64,000 nucleotides of DNA from Sinotaia quadrata (taxonomy: Eukaryota; Mollusca; Gastropoda; Architaenioglossa; Viviparidae). A program made the position numbers and the translations under genes. The notes under the pieces were generated by a model. The model ran no database searches. It was given only the letters and a program-made list of their open reading frames with translations, and was not told the DNA's origin. The DNA lies in the NCBI GenBank assembly GCA_028829895.1, contig CM054180.1, forward strand, positions 116,889,973-116,953,972, read 5' to 3'. Below are positions 10,931-20,845 of this stretch, one piece after another. The first letter of the stretch is position 1. Each line of letters begins with the position of its first letter.

Positions 10931-13900
10931 ATGGATCTAGAGCAGATTATTGAAAATCTGAGAAAGAATGGTTCCTTACTCGGGTACCAAGGTGACGAAC
11001 TGACGAACTACGTTAGAACCGAGCTACCTATAGAGAAAGAGAAAGCGGAAAAAGCGGAAAAAGCGGAAAAGGAGAGAGCAGAAAAAGCGGAAAAAGCGGA
11101 AAGAGAAGAACGTGTTGCTAATCGCGAACTGAAGAAGTTAGAAGCTGAAAAACTAGCCGAAACAGAAGCTAAAAAGTTAGAAGCTGAAGTTAAAAAGTTA
11201 GAAGCTGAAAGATTAGCCGACATTGAAACAAAACGCATCGCAGCGGACACAGAAGCCAAACGCATCGCAGCAGACGCGGAAACAAAACGGCTAGAATTAG
11301 AAGTGAAGAAGTTAAAACTTACTAATCCAAACCGTGATCGCAGAAGCAGTGGTGATTCACATTCTAGCGATGGAAATAATCACAGTAGAATTGAAAACAT
11401 CATTCCAAAGATAAATATGGCCCCATTTGATGAGAACAAAGATCAAATAGACACGTATTTAAAAACGTTTGAAAAGTTAGCCAGAGCAACAAGCATTCCA
11501 GCCGAACATTGGGCAATAAATTTATCGGGGTTACTGCAGGGTAGTGCGAAAAACGAATTCAATAAGCTTAGCGATTCTGAGTCAGATAGTTACGACACAG
11601 TCAAGGCCGCATTATTGAAACGATACAAACTCACAGCAGAAACGTACCGTCGTAAATTTAAACAGGCCACGAAAGCGAGTTCAGAGACGCACGCACAGTA
11701 TATACGACGCGTCACTGACTTGTTTCAAAGGTGGATAGATCTAGCTGAAACTCCACAGACGTACGCAGGTCTTAGGGATGAAATGATAAAAGACCACATT
11801 CTCGGGTCATACAAATCAGATCTACTGATTCACTTAGCAATAAGGGAAAGATCTATGCTAGAAGAGATAGGCAATGCCGCCGATCGCTTTGATGACGCAC
11901 ATTCTCAATTCTCGAACGCACACGCGAACAACAAGTCTCGACCGAATGAACCGCCGACTCGAAAGGATAAGAAAAATGACGGGAAAGCACCTAGCGAACG
12001 TGAGGATAAAACATCCAAACCCGACACTAAAAACAAGTCTGACAAACAGAAAGATAAAAAGAATCTTGCTTGTTACACTTGCGGTGATAGTGGCCATTTT
12101 TCACGAACATGTCCTGACAAGAAGACAGCCAAAGTTTACGCAGTAGAAAGTCATACACCTAAAACAGAAAAGTCGAATCGAACACCAGTACAGGCAAACG
12201 GTCACGATACAATCGCTTTGCTTGATACAGGGTGTGAGCTAGACGCGATAGTAAATGCATCATTAGTTAACCGTACGGATTACACAGGGGAGACAATCTC
12301 TGTCACCTTTGCGAACGGTGAACAAGACGTTTTACCAGTAGCTGAGATCTCGATCGTTTCAGACTTTGTAGAAGGAACAGTCAAAGCGGCCGTTATGGAA
12401 AACTCACCACATGACGTGATCCTTGGTTGCAAGTATGTTCTGCCATGCAAAAAACAAACTTCAACCAAACCACCACTGGTTAACGCTGTAACCAGAGCAG
12501 CGAGTAGTAAAGACAAATCTGTGACTGCACCGATGTCTGCCGCACCAGCCATAGATGAAGCAACAGTTAGCGAGATTAAAGTATTACAAGCTGAAGACGA
12601 AACACTAGACCGGTTACGCAAGCAAGCTGTACCTGTTAGTGACGTCAACACTGACGATTCGAATAAGAAAGCGTGCATTATTCTGAAAAAGGGTTTATTG
12701 TACCACTATTCGAAAGTGGGAGACGAATTCCGGAAGCAATTAGTCGTTCCACAAACCAAACGTAATGACGTATTACGATTAGGTCATGAGAGTCTTTTTG
12801 GTGCACACATGGGTGTACAAAAAACATCTAGTCGTATTACAAGTGAGTTTTATTGGCCGGACATCATTGCCGATATCCGTAGATTCGTGTTAAGTTGCGA
12901 CACATGCCAGAGAACACAGTCTAAAAATTCAATCAGACCCGCACCGTTAGGAGAGCCTGAACTGATCAGTGAGCCCTACAAACGCGTAGCAATGGATTTG
13001 ATTGGGCCTATAATACCCACATCAACGAGAGGTAATCGATACGTGCTGACCACTATTGATTACGCAACGAGATTCGCCGACGCAGTACCGTTGAAAAATA
13101 TTGATACTGAAACTGTCGCCGAAGCCCTTTTCAGATTATGGAGTCGTGTTGGGATACCCACCGAAATTTTGACAGATCAGGGGAGTCAATTCGTAGGCAA
13201 CGTAATGAAGGAGGTAAATCGCTTACTTTCCATCAAACATCTTACTTGCACACCCTACCACCCCCAGGCAAACGGTCTGATCGAAAAATACAACGGGACA
13301 TTAAAAACAGCACTTAAAAAGCTCGCCACTGATAAACCGAAAGACTGGGACAGATACATCCCTGCCCTACTATTTGCATATAGGGAAGTGCCACAATCTT
13401 CCACTGGATTTTCACCATTCGAGCTACTTTACGGACGTACTGTACGCGGACCGATGATGATTTTGAAGGCACTTTGGACTGATGAAAAGACAGATGACGA
13501 AGTTAAAACAACTTACACATACGTCACTGACTTAAGAAACCGTCTTGAAACTATAGGCAAGATAGCACGGGAAAACTTGACGATAGCTCAGTCTAGACAG
13601 GCAGAATATTACAATAAGCACACCAAACCTAGAGAATTTGAAGTTAACGACAAAGTGTTATTGTTGCTTCCTGAAGCACATAACAAACTTCAGATGAAAT
13701 GGAAAGGGCCCTTTGTAGTTACCGCCAAGCTAGGGGGACTGAACTATAAGGTACAGACAGGAAAGAGAGAGAAAATCTTTCATGTTAACCTACTCAAAAA
13801 GTACATAAGCCGTGAGGATCAAACCACTCAAGCTGATTTTGTCGTAGCGACGATAGTTACAGAAGATGAGGGGGAGACTGATTGCGTCACTGGTACTTTA

Positions 13901-14653
13901 CCAAACTGTCCTTTACAGACAGAGGAGACTGTTAAAGACGTTAGGGTGAATGAGGCCTTGACGGAAAGACAGAGAAAAGAAGTGAATAAATTGCTTGATG
14001 AGTTCTCATCTACTCTGACAGACAAACCAGGGTTGACAGACTTAATAGAATTTTCACTGAAGCTGACTGACAACAAACCGATACGTTTGAAGCCGTATCC
14101 GTTGCCACACGCTAAGATAGATGACGTTAGACGTGAGATTAAGACTATGCTAGATCTAGGGGTCATAGAGAAGACTGACAGTGCCTACGGATCACCCATT
14201 GTGTTGATTAAAAAACGTGATAATTCGTTCCGTTTTTGCGTAGACTACCGCAAACTCAATCAAGTGACAGAGTTTTGTGCCGAACCTCTTCCTGATCCGG
14301 ATCTCATCTTCACTAAGCTAGCTAACGCTCATTACTATACCAAAATAGATTTGTCACGCGGTTTTTGGCAAATCAAGGTCAAGGACACTGATCGACACAT
14401 ACTAGCTTTCACTACACCAGTAGGAAACTATACATGGAAAGTTATGCCTTTCGGAGTTTCAAACGCTCCAAGCATTTTTTCTAAAATGATGCGGTCATTG
14501 TTAGAACCACTGTACGGACGTGGAGTTGAGAACTTCATGGATGATTTAATTCTAGGCACCCAGACAAGGGAGGAGCACTTGACACTCTTACGAGATGTGC
14601 TAGCCAGATTAAAGCAAGCCAACCTCACTGCCGCCCTACGAAGTGTGAAATAG
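10931..14653 (+). CDS. Gag-protease-integrase-RT polyprotein (frameshifted within RT)
   Basis: A 1240-codon frame encoding the structural and most enzymatic parts of the outer retrotransposon. The N-terminus MDLEQIIENLRKNGSLLGYQ is followed by a Lys/Glu/Ala-rich coiled coil (to about residue 130). Next come a retrotransposon Gag core (about 160-340) and a CCHC zinc knuckle at C381, C384, H389, C394. The protease has its active-site triad at D432-T433-G434. The integrase has an HHCC finger (H619, H626, C656, C659), a D689-D749-E785 catalytic triad with the classic 35-residue spacing, and a GPF motif at 926-928. RT begins near 1050 and carries FMDD at 1202-1205. Integrase precedes RT, the reverse of ordinary Ty3/Gypsy. 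The frame ends early at 14651-14653, and homologous coding continues in another frame. The start ATG sits after the leader and matches the inner element's start. Confidence 0.95.
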   Translation: MDLEQIIENLRKNGSLLGYQGDELTNYVRTELPIEKEKAEKAEKAEKERAEKAEKAEREERVANRELKKLEAEKLAETEAKKLEAEVKKLEAERLADIETKRIAADTEAKRIAADAETKRLELEVKKLKLTNPNRDRRSSGDSHSSDGNNHSRIENIIPKINMAPFDENKDQIDTYLKTFEKLARATSIPAEHWAINLSGLLQGSAKNEFNKLSDSESDSYDTVKAALLKRYKLTAETYRRKFKQATKASSETHAQYIRRVTDLFQRWIDLAETPQTYAGLRDEMIKDHILGSYKSDLLIHLAIRERSMLEEIGNAADRFDDAHSQFSNAHANNKSRPNEPPTRKDKKNDGKAPSEREDKTSKPDTKNKSDKQKDKKNLACYTCGDSGHFSRTCPDKKTAKVYAVESHTPKTEKSNRTPVQANGHDTIALLDTGCELDAIVNASLVNRTDYTGETISVTFANGEQDVLPVAEISIVSDFVEGTVKAAVMENSPHDVILGCKYVLPCKKQTSTKPPLVNAVTRAASSKDKSVTAPMSAAPAIDEATVSEIKVLQAEDETLDRLRKQAVPVSDVNTDDSNKKACIILKKGLLYHYSKVGDEFRKQLVVPQTKRNDVLRLGHESLFGAHMGVQKTSSRITSEFYWPDIIADIRRFVLSCDTCQRTQSKNSIRPAPLGEPELISEPYKRVAMDLIGPIIPTSTRGNRYVLTTIDYATRFADAVPLKNIDTETVAEALFRLWSRVGIPTEILTDQGSQFVGNVMKEVNRLLSIKHLTCTPYHPQANGLIEKYNGTLKTALKKLATDKPKDWDRYIPALLFAYREVPQSSTGFSPFELLYGRTVRGPMMILKALWTDEKTDDEVKTTYTYVTDLRNRLETIGKIARENLTIAQSRQAEYYNKHTKPREFEVNDKVLLLLPEAHNKLQMKWKGPFVVTAKLGGLNYKVQTGKREKIFHVNLLKKYISREDQTTQADFVVATIVTEDEGETDCVTGTLPNCPLQTEETVKDVRVNEALTERQRKEVNKLLDEFSSTLTDKPGLTDLIEFSLKLTDNKPIRLKPYPLPHAKIDDVRREIKTMLDLGVIEKTDSAYGSPIVLIKKRDNSFRFCVDYRKLNQVTEFCAEPLPDPDLIFTKLANAHYYTKIDLSRGFWQIKVKDTDRHILAFTTPVGNYTWKVMPFGVSNAPSIFSKMMRSLLEPLYGRGVENFMDDLILGTQTREEHLTLLRDVLARLKQANLTAALRSVK

Positions 14654-15333
14654 CACAATTCTCCTTAGACTTCTTGGGGCACAAGTTGAGTCATGGAACT
14701 ATGTCGCCAAGTGAAGCTAAGATAGCACAACTTAAGGACACTTCACAACCGCTAACAAAAACACAAGTTAGAAGTTTCCTTGGTCTTGCTAACTACTACA
14801 GAAAATTCGTACCAGATTTTAGTGCCATTGCATGTCCTCTGACTGACTTGACACGTAAGAATATGCCTACAAAAGTAGTGTGGACTGATGCATGCCAAAA
14901 CGCTTTTGACACACTGAAATCTAGACTGACTTCAGACTTAGTTGTTAAACTGCCAGATTTGACAAAACCATTCTTGTTAAGGACTGATGCTAGCAACACA
15001 GGATTAGGAGCAGTGTTATTACAAGAACACAATGACACCAAACACCCAGTTGCATACGCAAGCCGTAAACTCACAACTACTGAACAGAAATACTCCACCA
15101 GTGAAAAGGAATGTCTTGCAATAGTTTGGGCCATAAAAAAGTTCGAGAACTATTTGTACGGAAAAACCTTTGTCATTGAGTGCGATCACCAACCGTTGGC
15201 CTTTCTCGGACAGGCGCAATTTACGAACAGCCGTTTAATGCGTTGGTCTTTGTTTCTGACACAGTATGACGCAAATATTCATTACATCAAAGGTTCTTTG
15301 AATGTTGGCGCAGATTACATGAGTCGTGCTTGA
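14638..15333 (+). pseudogene. RT C-terminus and RNase H, continuation after frameshift
   Basis: Continues the polyprotein in a different frame. It starts with the end of RT (FLGHKLSHG near 14670), then the thumb/connection with RSFLGLANYYRKFVPDF, then RNase H. RNase H acidic residues lie at 14986-14988 (TDAS), 15109-15111 (SEKECLA), 15184-15186 (ECDHQPL) and 15313-15315 (GADYMSRA). The first in-frame ATG is at 14674, but homology begins upstream, so this is not a separate gene. The junction fits loss of one base around 14628-14638. It lies inside RT, where no programmed frameshift is expected. The stop at 15331-15333 is the natural C-terminus of an element with RNase H last. Confidence 0.9.
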
Positions 15334-15511
15334 TGCCATCAAGTGCCGGTACCGATAGAATGTTGTTTAATCAATTAACTGAACCATACGGATTCCTTCC
15401 TGTAAATATGAAATATAGTTGCACACTTTATTTCTAGGAATGTTGAAACTTTTTTTTGTGTAAATTTTTCTTCATTGTGGACCTCTACATTTTATCATAC
15501 ATAATTTGTAG

Positions 15512-15544
15512 GAGGCATTTTATCTTTGGCAAGATAAACGCCTC
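15512..15544 (+). other. Hairpin immediately upstream of the PPT (outer element)
   Basis: GAGGCATTTTATCTT (15512-15526), a TGGC loop, and AAGATAAACGCCTC (15531-15544) pair over almost their whole length with one bulge and one mismatch. The stem abuts the polypurine tract. The inner element has a related hairpin at the same position. Confidence 0.8.
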
Positions 15545-15557
15545 AAAAGCAAGGGGG
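15545..15557 (+). other. Polypurine tract, outer element
   Basis: AAAAGCAAGGGGG directly before the TG of the 3' LTR; primes plus-strand DNA synthesis in LTR elements. Confidence 0.9.
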
Positions 15558-15634
15558 TGTCACAGTCTGATAAAAATGTCCGACTTGGTGACCCACTAGC
15601 CTTGTTTACTTCAAATTTGAATTTTGAAACCCTT
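15558..15634 (+). repeat. 3' LTR of outer element, first part
   Basis: The first 77 bp of the 3' LTR, ending with CCCTT, which is the target duplication of the inner element. The LTR resumes after the inner element at 22516 (duplicate CCCTT) and 22521. Confidence 0.95.
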
Positions 15635-16737
15635 TGTTACATTCCAGCATTTATTTAGAGACCCTGTCTCAGCACGAGGACTTTGGATTATTATAAATTA
15701 ACTTTCACCTATGCTGACAACAGACTGGTTGCCAAGATCTGCCCTTCAGTCCCTAAATTACCTCCGTAGTTGGATACTAATTTTAGTGACAGGCGAACTT
15801 GTGTAACAAAGCCTTGACTGGGTGCGTTATCTAATTATGACCAATTATGCATTCAATCGTTCGTCTTGCTTTTATGCCCCCAACCCAGTCTCTATTTGGT
15901 CTTCCTTGCAATAATTAGCCAATACCATAATTAGAAAACAATAAAACATTTATTAATTAATAGGTAACAAAAAGACAATTATATACATCCGTTCCCGATA
16001 TGCAGGTCATAGGACTGCGATTGTCTATCATGTCAAACGAGTCACAAGAATTTCAGACTAACGTTCAGTGTTCATTGATCTTTACTTAACTCCCCAAGTC
16101 CAACTGTTATGACAGCACTCATGCTTGACAAGGCGTCACCAGGCCCGATCGACGGCTGTTACATAACTCGGCTCTTCCACCAGATGTAAGGACCCCTCCG
16201 TGCGCGTCCAGTAAGTCTAGGCACGTTGAACGGTCCCACAATGTCTCTACCAAATCTCTACGAAGCTCCAGTACGCTTCAGACTCGAGACAAAGCCAGGA
16301 AAGCCAAAGCCCCAAGAAAAACCCGCTCTTGTCTTAGTACAAAGGTACTTGTCTTGACACAACGGGTTTTCTCTCGATCCACGGAATATATGCGATGCCC
16401 CTTGCGAAGTGTGTCGGGCGCTGTTTCCTCGTGAATGGCTCTCAGACTCCCGGTACCGTGTATTTAAAGACATACATGAATTATTTGCGGAATGCCTATC
16501 GGTCAGTGTCGGCCTTGGACATGATCCACCATCTGCTATTACTCGGGCATATTAAGTAATACTCCGGCTCAGGGTTGTGAGTACGGCGTAGGCGGCAGGG
16601 GTGGTTGCATCACCGTCCGCGAGTCGGGTACTCGAAATGTCGGTTATGTGTATGTGTGCGACAAGTTTCAAGAGCTATGCGGACTAATTACTTAGGGTTT
16701 AGAGTTGAAGTACAATTTTGGCTTTAACCCCATCACA
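15635..16737 (-). repeat. 3' LTR of inner element
   Basis: In element sense it starts TGTGATGGGG and ends GTAACA. It looks identical to 21413-22515. An AATAAA-type signal in element sense lies at about 15648-15653. A TTTAAATA stretch (plus-strand 16457-16467 region) could be a promoter element. A 71-codon frame at 16258-16473 is repeated in the other LTR and is not claimed as a gene. Confidence 0.95.
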
Positions 16738-16749
16738 CCCCCCAGCTTT
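16738..16749 (-). other. Polypurine tract, inner element
   Basis: Reads AAAGCTGGGGGG on the minus strand, directly before the LTR start TGTGATGG. Confidence 0.9.
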
Positions 16750-16750
16750 A

Positions 16751-16779
16751 GGCATTTATCACAGCATGTGAAAAATGCC
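16751..16779 (-). other. Hairpin immediately upstream of the PPT (inner element)
   Basis: In element sense GGCATTTTTCACA, loop TGC, TGTGATAAATGCC: 12 of 13 positions pair. One base separates it from the PPT. It shares the GGCATTTT and ATAAAYGCC arms and the position with the outer element's hairpin. Confidence 0.8.
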
Positions 16780-17416
16780 CCACAATTATACGGGGTTAAA
16801 GTGTGAAAGATCAAAATAAAGAAAATTCCCAATCAAAATTCCAATACGCAGCAATGAATTTTGAGATGTGCAGTTAGAAATATCGCAACGCGACGGCAAT
16901 CCACTTTGATTATGAACGGCGCTCCCATACAATAATTCTCGGCCTAACTGTCACTACAAAATCATCCTTCAAATGTAATTATCCAACAATATGAAATGAT
17001 ATGTTCAAAAGTTCATTACCTACTTCAATAATCAATAGTTCACTATGCAATCTAGTCAATCTAACCAGGTTACTCAGAATAGATATCCAACAACGACTAA
17101 CTCCACTGAATACTTATAGCCAACAATAGTGTGGTCAAAAATCAGACTTCAAATGAACAACACTATCAATTTGCAGGTTATGAAAGTTCCAGGCATTTGA
17201 TTTCCCTGTATCAACCAAATATCAGAATTCATGCATCAACGACAATTCAATGAACCATTTATCAATCTACCTGTCATATTCAGAGTTACAAAACTAACAC
17301 AATTCAATCAGTGTTATAGCTAGTCAATCAATTTTTCATGAAATGTCCAACATATTTACAGTAACAACTATCAACTACGGTACAACAAGAAAACTAATGA
17401 AAATTCAAAAGAAGTG
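16780..17416 (-). other. 3' non-coding region of inner element
   Basis: AT-rich sequence between the ORF stop and the PPT hairpin. No coding potential or pol remnants seen. Confidence 0.7.
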
Positions 17417-20400
17417 TCAAATCATCATTTCGACTGTTGCACTATCCTGCCTAACACAACTTTTGTAGTTTCTATCCCACGTCCAATAACATGTCGTCTC
17501 CCATGTGTCAACATGTCCATGGTATGACAACAGTATTCCTTTCTTCCTTACTCTGTTTGTCAGAACGTTACTGTACTTCTTCTCGTCATGAGGTGCAATA
17601 CCTTGCATGTCAAGATTAGACTTTTCATTCTCAAGCCAGTAAGTACGTATCTGAAGCGTTTTATCAACATAACTCCTTTCAAAACTCTCCAAAGTACTTG
17701 TCAAGTTCAAAATGTTTCTGGTAGTGTCAGTTTCTGTATAGCTGGTGCCTACCCCTCCTAACGATTTCAAACTTCCTAATACGTTCTGTATCCTGTCAGT
17801 GTCACTACGGCATTGATTACGCGATGTCAGAATATCTAACCTATCGCTTTTAGCCTTATCACTGAGCTCACGCAAATGAAAATTTGCTCTCTTGGTGTTT
17901 CGTGCATCTGTAGTTACGTCATTTCCTACATGTTGAACGTCCCTAGTTCGCATGCACTCAACGTCTTTTGTCATAATGGCTTCAGATCCACTATGAGTCA
18001 ATTTTGCATCTAGCGTAGCATCATAGGTTTGCAAATGTGCTCTGTCATGGCTACCAGTCTCTCTGAAGTACCCAAAATGCAACATAAGCTTCCCCTCTAA
18101 GTCTGGAGATTCCGTTCTCCTGATCTTAACATAGACTAATTTGAAATACCTCACCCCACTAGTTGTTTTCTGTCTTAATCCATTCACAACTAGGTTTTCG
18201 ACTGTTATGTCTGCCAATTTGTCTCTCTCCTTGACAACATAAGTCTGTGTCTCTCCTGTGACTCTAGAATTATCTAACTTCCTACTCGTACGTTCCTTAG
18301 TCACTCTAGGATCGGACCCACTCAGTAGTAAGTCAGTTCCCTGTGGTTGTGGTTGTATGAACAAGGGTTCTGCTTTAAACTCTCCAAGAGTTATCGATTG
18401 TCTCCCCCGGACCATACTGTTCATTGAACTAACACAATCTGTTCCCACTGACTCAGTTAGTTCAATATGTCTCCTTCTCATCAAACTGTCAGAATCTATG
18501 GTGGGAATCCCTTTAGTCTCTGTCACTATCACACTGAATAACATCATGATGTCCTCACTCTGTGTGTCGTAGGCTACACTCCCACTGTTTCCTGTACTAT
18601 AAATCTCTGCGTCTGATGTCAGTAACAGCCCTGATGTCTCACCTACTCCGGTTATCAGTCTGTCACTCCTGTTTTCATTATCTATCGATCCAGTTCCGTC
18701 ACTCATTTGTACTGTGTTTTTGATCAACTCAGGATTACACTCTGTACTTGTCGTGAATGAATCAAGGAACATATCAGTTAATGAAACACCCTCCTCCTTA
18801 CTCTCACTTGTCACACTGGCGTATCCTGTCACGCTCCTCACCTCCTCTCTCCCTACCATTTTTGGTACGTACTCATGACTTTCCTTTATCTCAACAGGTG
18901 AGTCAATAAAGGTAGTCCATGTACCGTGGCTTCTGTCTACGTCACTAAGTCTGTTAAGTGATTTATCTGCGGACAGCATTTCTGCCCTGTCTTTGACAAC
19001 GGCGTGCATACACACCAGTACACATGCATTGTCATCGACCGTCTCCAGCAATCCTACTCTGGAAATACTAGATTTTTTTGTCCCTGTACAGTTTTTGACT
19101 TTATCTTCTCCCCTATCATGATTGGAAAAGAATTCTGTCTCAGTTCTGCCAACTGTCATATCATCTGGAGTAAATGAATCTATCATAGGCACGTTATCTC
19201 CGTCTGTATTGCTACCTATGCTGTCATCTGAATCAATTACTCCCGTTTCCCTGGCTATCAATTCATTAGCACTGGAAACCTTGTATGACGTAATAATCTT
19301 GTGTTCTAAAATTACGTCATGGCTCACGTCAGTTATCGGCGATCGAGTCCTACCAATATCTGTCTTTGTAGCGGGCACATTCTCGTGACTATTTCTTAAA
19401 CTAACAACCATCCCATCAGTAAAATTAGTCACAGTGGTGTCGCTACCCATATGGATTACGTCTAGTCTGTCAGACGTTTCACCACCCACAGACGGTACAC
19501 AACTGATAGAATCCGTCACTATCCTTTCATGTGCATTTCCCCCGTCAATCAACATATCATGTGTAAAGGACAACACATTCGTACATCCAAAATCTACGTC
19601 GTTTGTTAAGTCCTTAACGGCATCTTTTCCTATCTCTGTTTCAAGATCAGGTTCCAATAATGCACAAGCTAACAGTAAATGTTCTGTACACTGTTTAACA
19701 GAACGAACTTGAATGGTTTCATCTAAACATTTTCCTTCATTTTTAATCAAAACGTCTATCTTGTCTGCTGAGTCCGGTAACGCGACTAATTCCTGTCTGT
19801 CAGTTTCCACACTCACAGCGTTTGACCTCGTCAAGTCAAAGTTCACAGCCTGACCTTCCTGTCGTGATTTGTTAGCAGTACCGTCCTCGCAACAAGTGGA
19901 TCCATGCGCATGCGTTTGCGGTCTGTGCAAATCGTCATAAGTCAGACTTGATTTAACGTCATCATTACCAGCGAATTTAGACTTTGTTTCGACCTCCATC
20001 CATAACCATTCTAATTCTAGATTTTCTTTCTTCTCGATAAGCGCTAGCTTCTCTTTCTTCAACCTTCTAATTCCGAAAATTAGATCTCTTAATTCGGCCT
20101 GATCTTCTGCTATTTGAACTTCTTTTTCTCTCAGTTCCCTTCGATCCCCTCTGAATCGGAAATCCCTATCACACAACTGTCTTACTCGCGCTTTCGTGAG
20201 TTTTAGGCGTGAGCTTATTGAAGATATCACTTCTCCCCTGTGTTCTATTTCCTTTTCATTGAGCTCGAGTAGGACGTGATTACGTAGTTCTTCACCTTCA
20301 TATCCTAGCGGTATGCCTACCTCTTGTTTATGTTTTAAAATCTCACTAAGTTGTAAACTCCCCACACTATTCTTCTGACCTTTGATCCCTAAACCCTCGG

Positions 20401-20845
20401 CCTCGATGTGTTTTATTTCGCGTTCGGCCGTGCGTTCTTCTCTCTCTTCGAATTCTAACTGCCTTTCTTTTAGCTCTCTAAGCTCTTTCCTTAGACGGTA
20501 TAAATCAGAATGATATGCTTCTAACTGATTTTTCAATTCTTCCAGTTTCTCGAGATCGCTTTCGGCTGGGGCGTTTCTATCACGCGATAAGTCTATGCAT
20601 TCTTTCACGAGTTCCAGGTGCGAGCTCGTCAAAGCTATCATTTCTTTCTTGTGTTTTATGACATCTTCTGTCTCTTCTATATCGAGCGCAATTTCCTCTC
20701 GCTCGCGTTCTCTTTCTAACCTCTCTCTTTCCGCTTCCTCTTGTTTGTCTAGCTCGGCTCTGATATAGTTCGTTAATTCTTTGTCTTTGTATCCTATCAG
20801 GGAGCCTTTCTTTCTCAGATTTCCAATAATCTGTTCTAAGTCCAT
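17417..20845 (-). CDS. 1142-aa Gag-N-terminus-like protein of inner retroelement, function unknown
   Basis: Single intact frame filling the inner element. Residues 1-32 (MDLEQIIGNLRKKGSLIGYK, then DKELTNYIRAEL) closely match the outer element's Gag start. A long acidic/basic coiled coil follows to about 150. At about 164-280 the module appears again: LGYEGEELRNHVLLEL aligns with the first GY-x3-EL-x-N motif at an offset of 163. The later IALTSSHLELVKECIDLSRD aligns with ISSISSRLKLTKARVRQLCD. The remaining ~850 residues are Ser/Thr/Asp-rich and probably disordered, ending in a Trp/Tyr-rich segment. I find no zinc knuckle, DTG protease, RT, RNase H or integrase signature. It may be a particle or RNA-binding protein helping a non-autonomous element; this is inference. 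Its intactness over 3.4 kb with identical LTRs suggests recent selection or simply youth. Confidence 0.85.
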   Translation of the reverse strand: MDLEQIIGNLRKKGSLIGYKDKELTNYIRAELDKQEEAERERLEREREREEIALDIEETEDVIKHKKEMIALTSSHLELVKECIDLSRDRNAPAESDLEKLEELKNQLEAYHSDLYRLRKELRELKERQLEFEEREERTAEREIKHIEAEGLGIKGQKNSVGSLQLSEILKHKQEVGIPLGYEGEELRNHVLLELNEKEIEHRGEVISSISSRLKLTKARVRQLCDRDFRFRGDRRELREKEVQIAEDQAELRDLIFGIRRLKKEKLALIEKKENLELEWLWMEVETKSKFAGNDDVKSSLTYDDLHRPQTHAHGSTCCEDGTANKSRQEGQAVNFDLTRSNAVSVETDRQELVALPDSADKIDVLIKNEGKCLDETIQVRSVKQCTEHLLLACALLEPDLETEIGKDAVKDLTNDVDFGCTNVLSFTHDMLIDGGNAHERIVTDSISCVPSVGGETSDRLDVIHMGSDTTVTNFTDGMVVSLRNSHENVPATKTDIGRTRSPITDVSHDVILEHKIITSYKVSSANELIARETGVIDSDDSIGSNTDGDNVPMIDSFTPDDMTVGRTETEFFSNHDRGEDKVKNCTGTKKSSISRVGLLETVDDNACVLVCMHAVVKDRAEMLSADKSLNRLSDVDRSHGTWTTFIDSPVEIKESHEYVPKMVGREEVRSVTGYASVTSESKEEGVSLTDMFLDSFTTSTECNPELIKNTVQMSDGTGSIDNENRSDRLITGVGETSGLLLTSDAEIYSTGNSGSVAYDTQSEDIMMLFSVIVTETKGIPTIDSDSLMRRRHIELTESVGTDCVSSMNSMVRGRQSITLGEFKAEPLFIQPQPQGTDLLLSGSDPRVTKERTSRKLDNSRVTGETQTYVVKERDKLADITVENLVVNGLRQKTTSGVRYFKLVYVKIRRTESPDLEGKLMLHFGYFRETGSHDRAHLQTYDATLDAKLTHSGSEAIMTKDVECMRTRDVQHVGNDVTTDARNTKRANFHLRELSDKAKSDRLDILTSRNQCRSDTDRIQNVLGSLKSLGGVGTSYTETDTTRNILNLTSTLESFERSYVDKTLQIRTYWLENEKSNLDMQGIAPHDEKKYSNVLTNRVRKKGILLSYHGHVDTWETTCYWTWDRNYKSCVRQDSATVEMMI

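Noticed and set aside
12280..12678. Antisense frames within gag-pol
   Set aside because: Shadows of the strong plus-strand coding sequence with all expected motifs on the plus strand.
14674..15333. Treating the RNase H frame as a separate gene with its own ATG
   Set aside because: RT homology starts upstream of that ATG in the same frame; it is the displaced end of the polyprotein.
16258..16473. 71-codon frame in the inner LTRs (also 22036-22251)
   Set aside because: Present in both LTRs only because the LTRs are duplicates; no start context, domain or similarity to known LTR-encoded proteins.
17417..20845. Treating the 1142-codon ORF as a cellular gene
   Set aside because: It lies wholly between two LTRs with PPT, primer site and TSD, and its N-terminus matches retroelement Gag.
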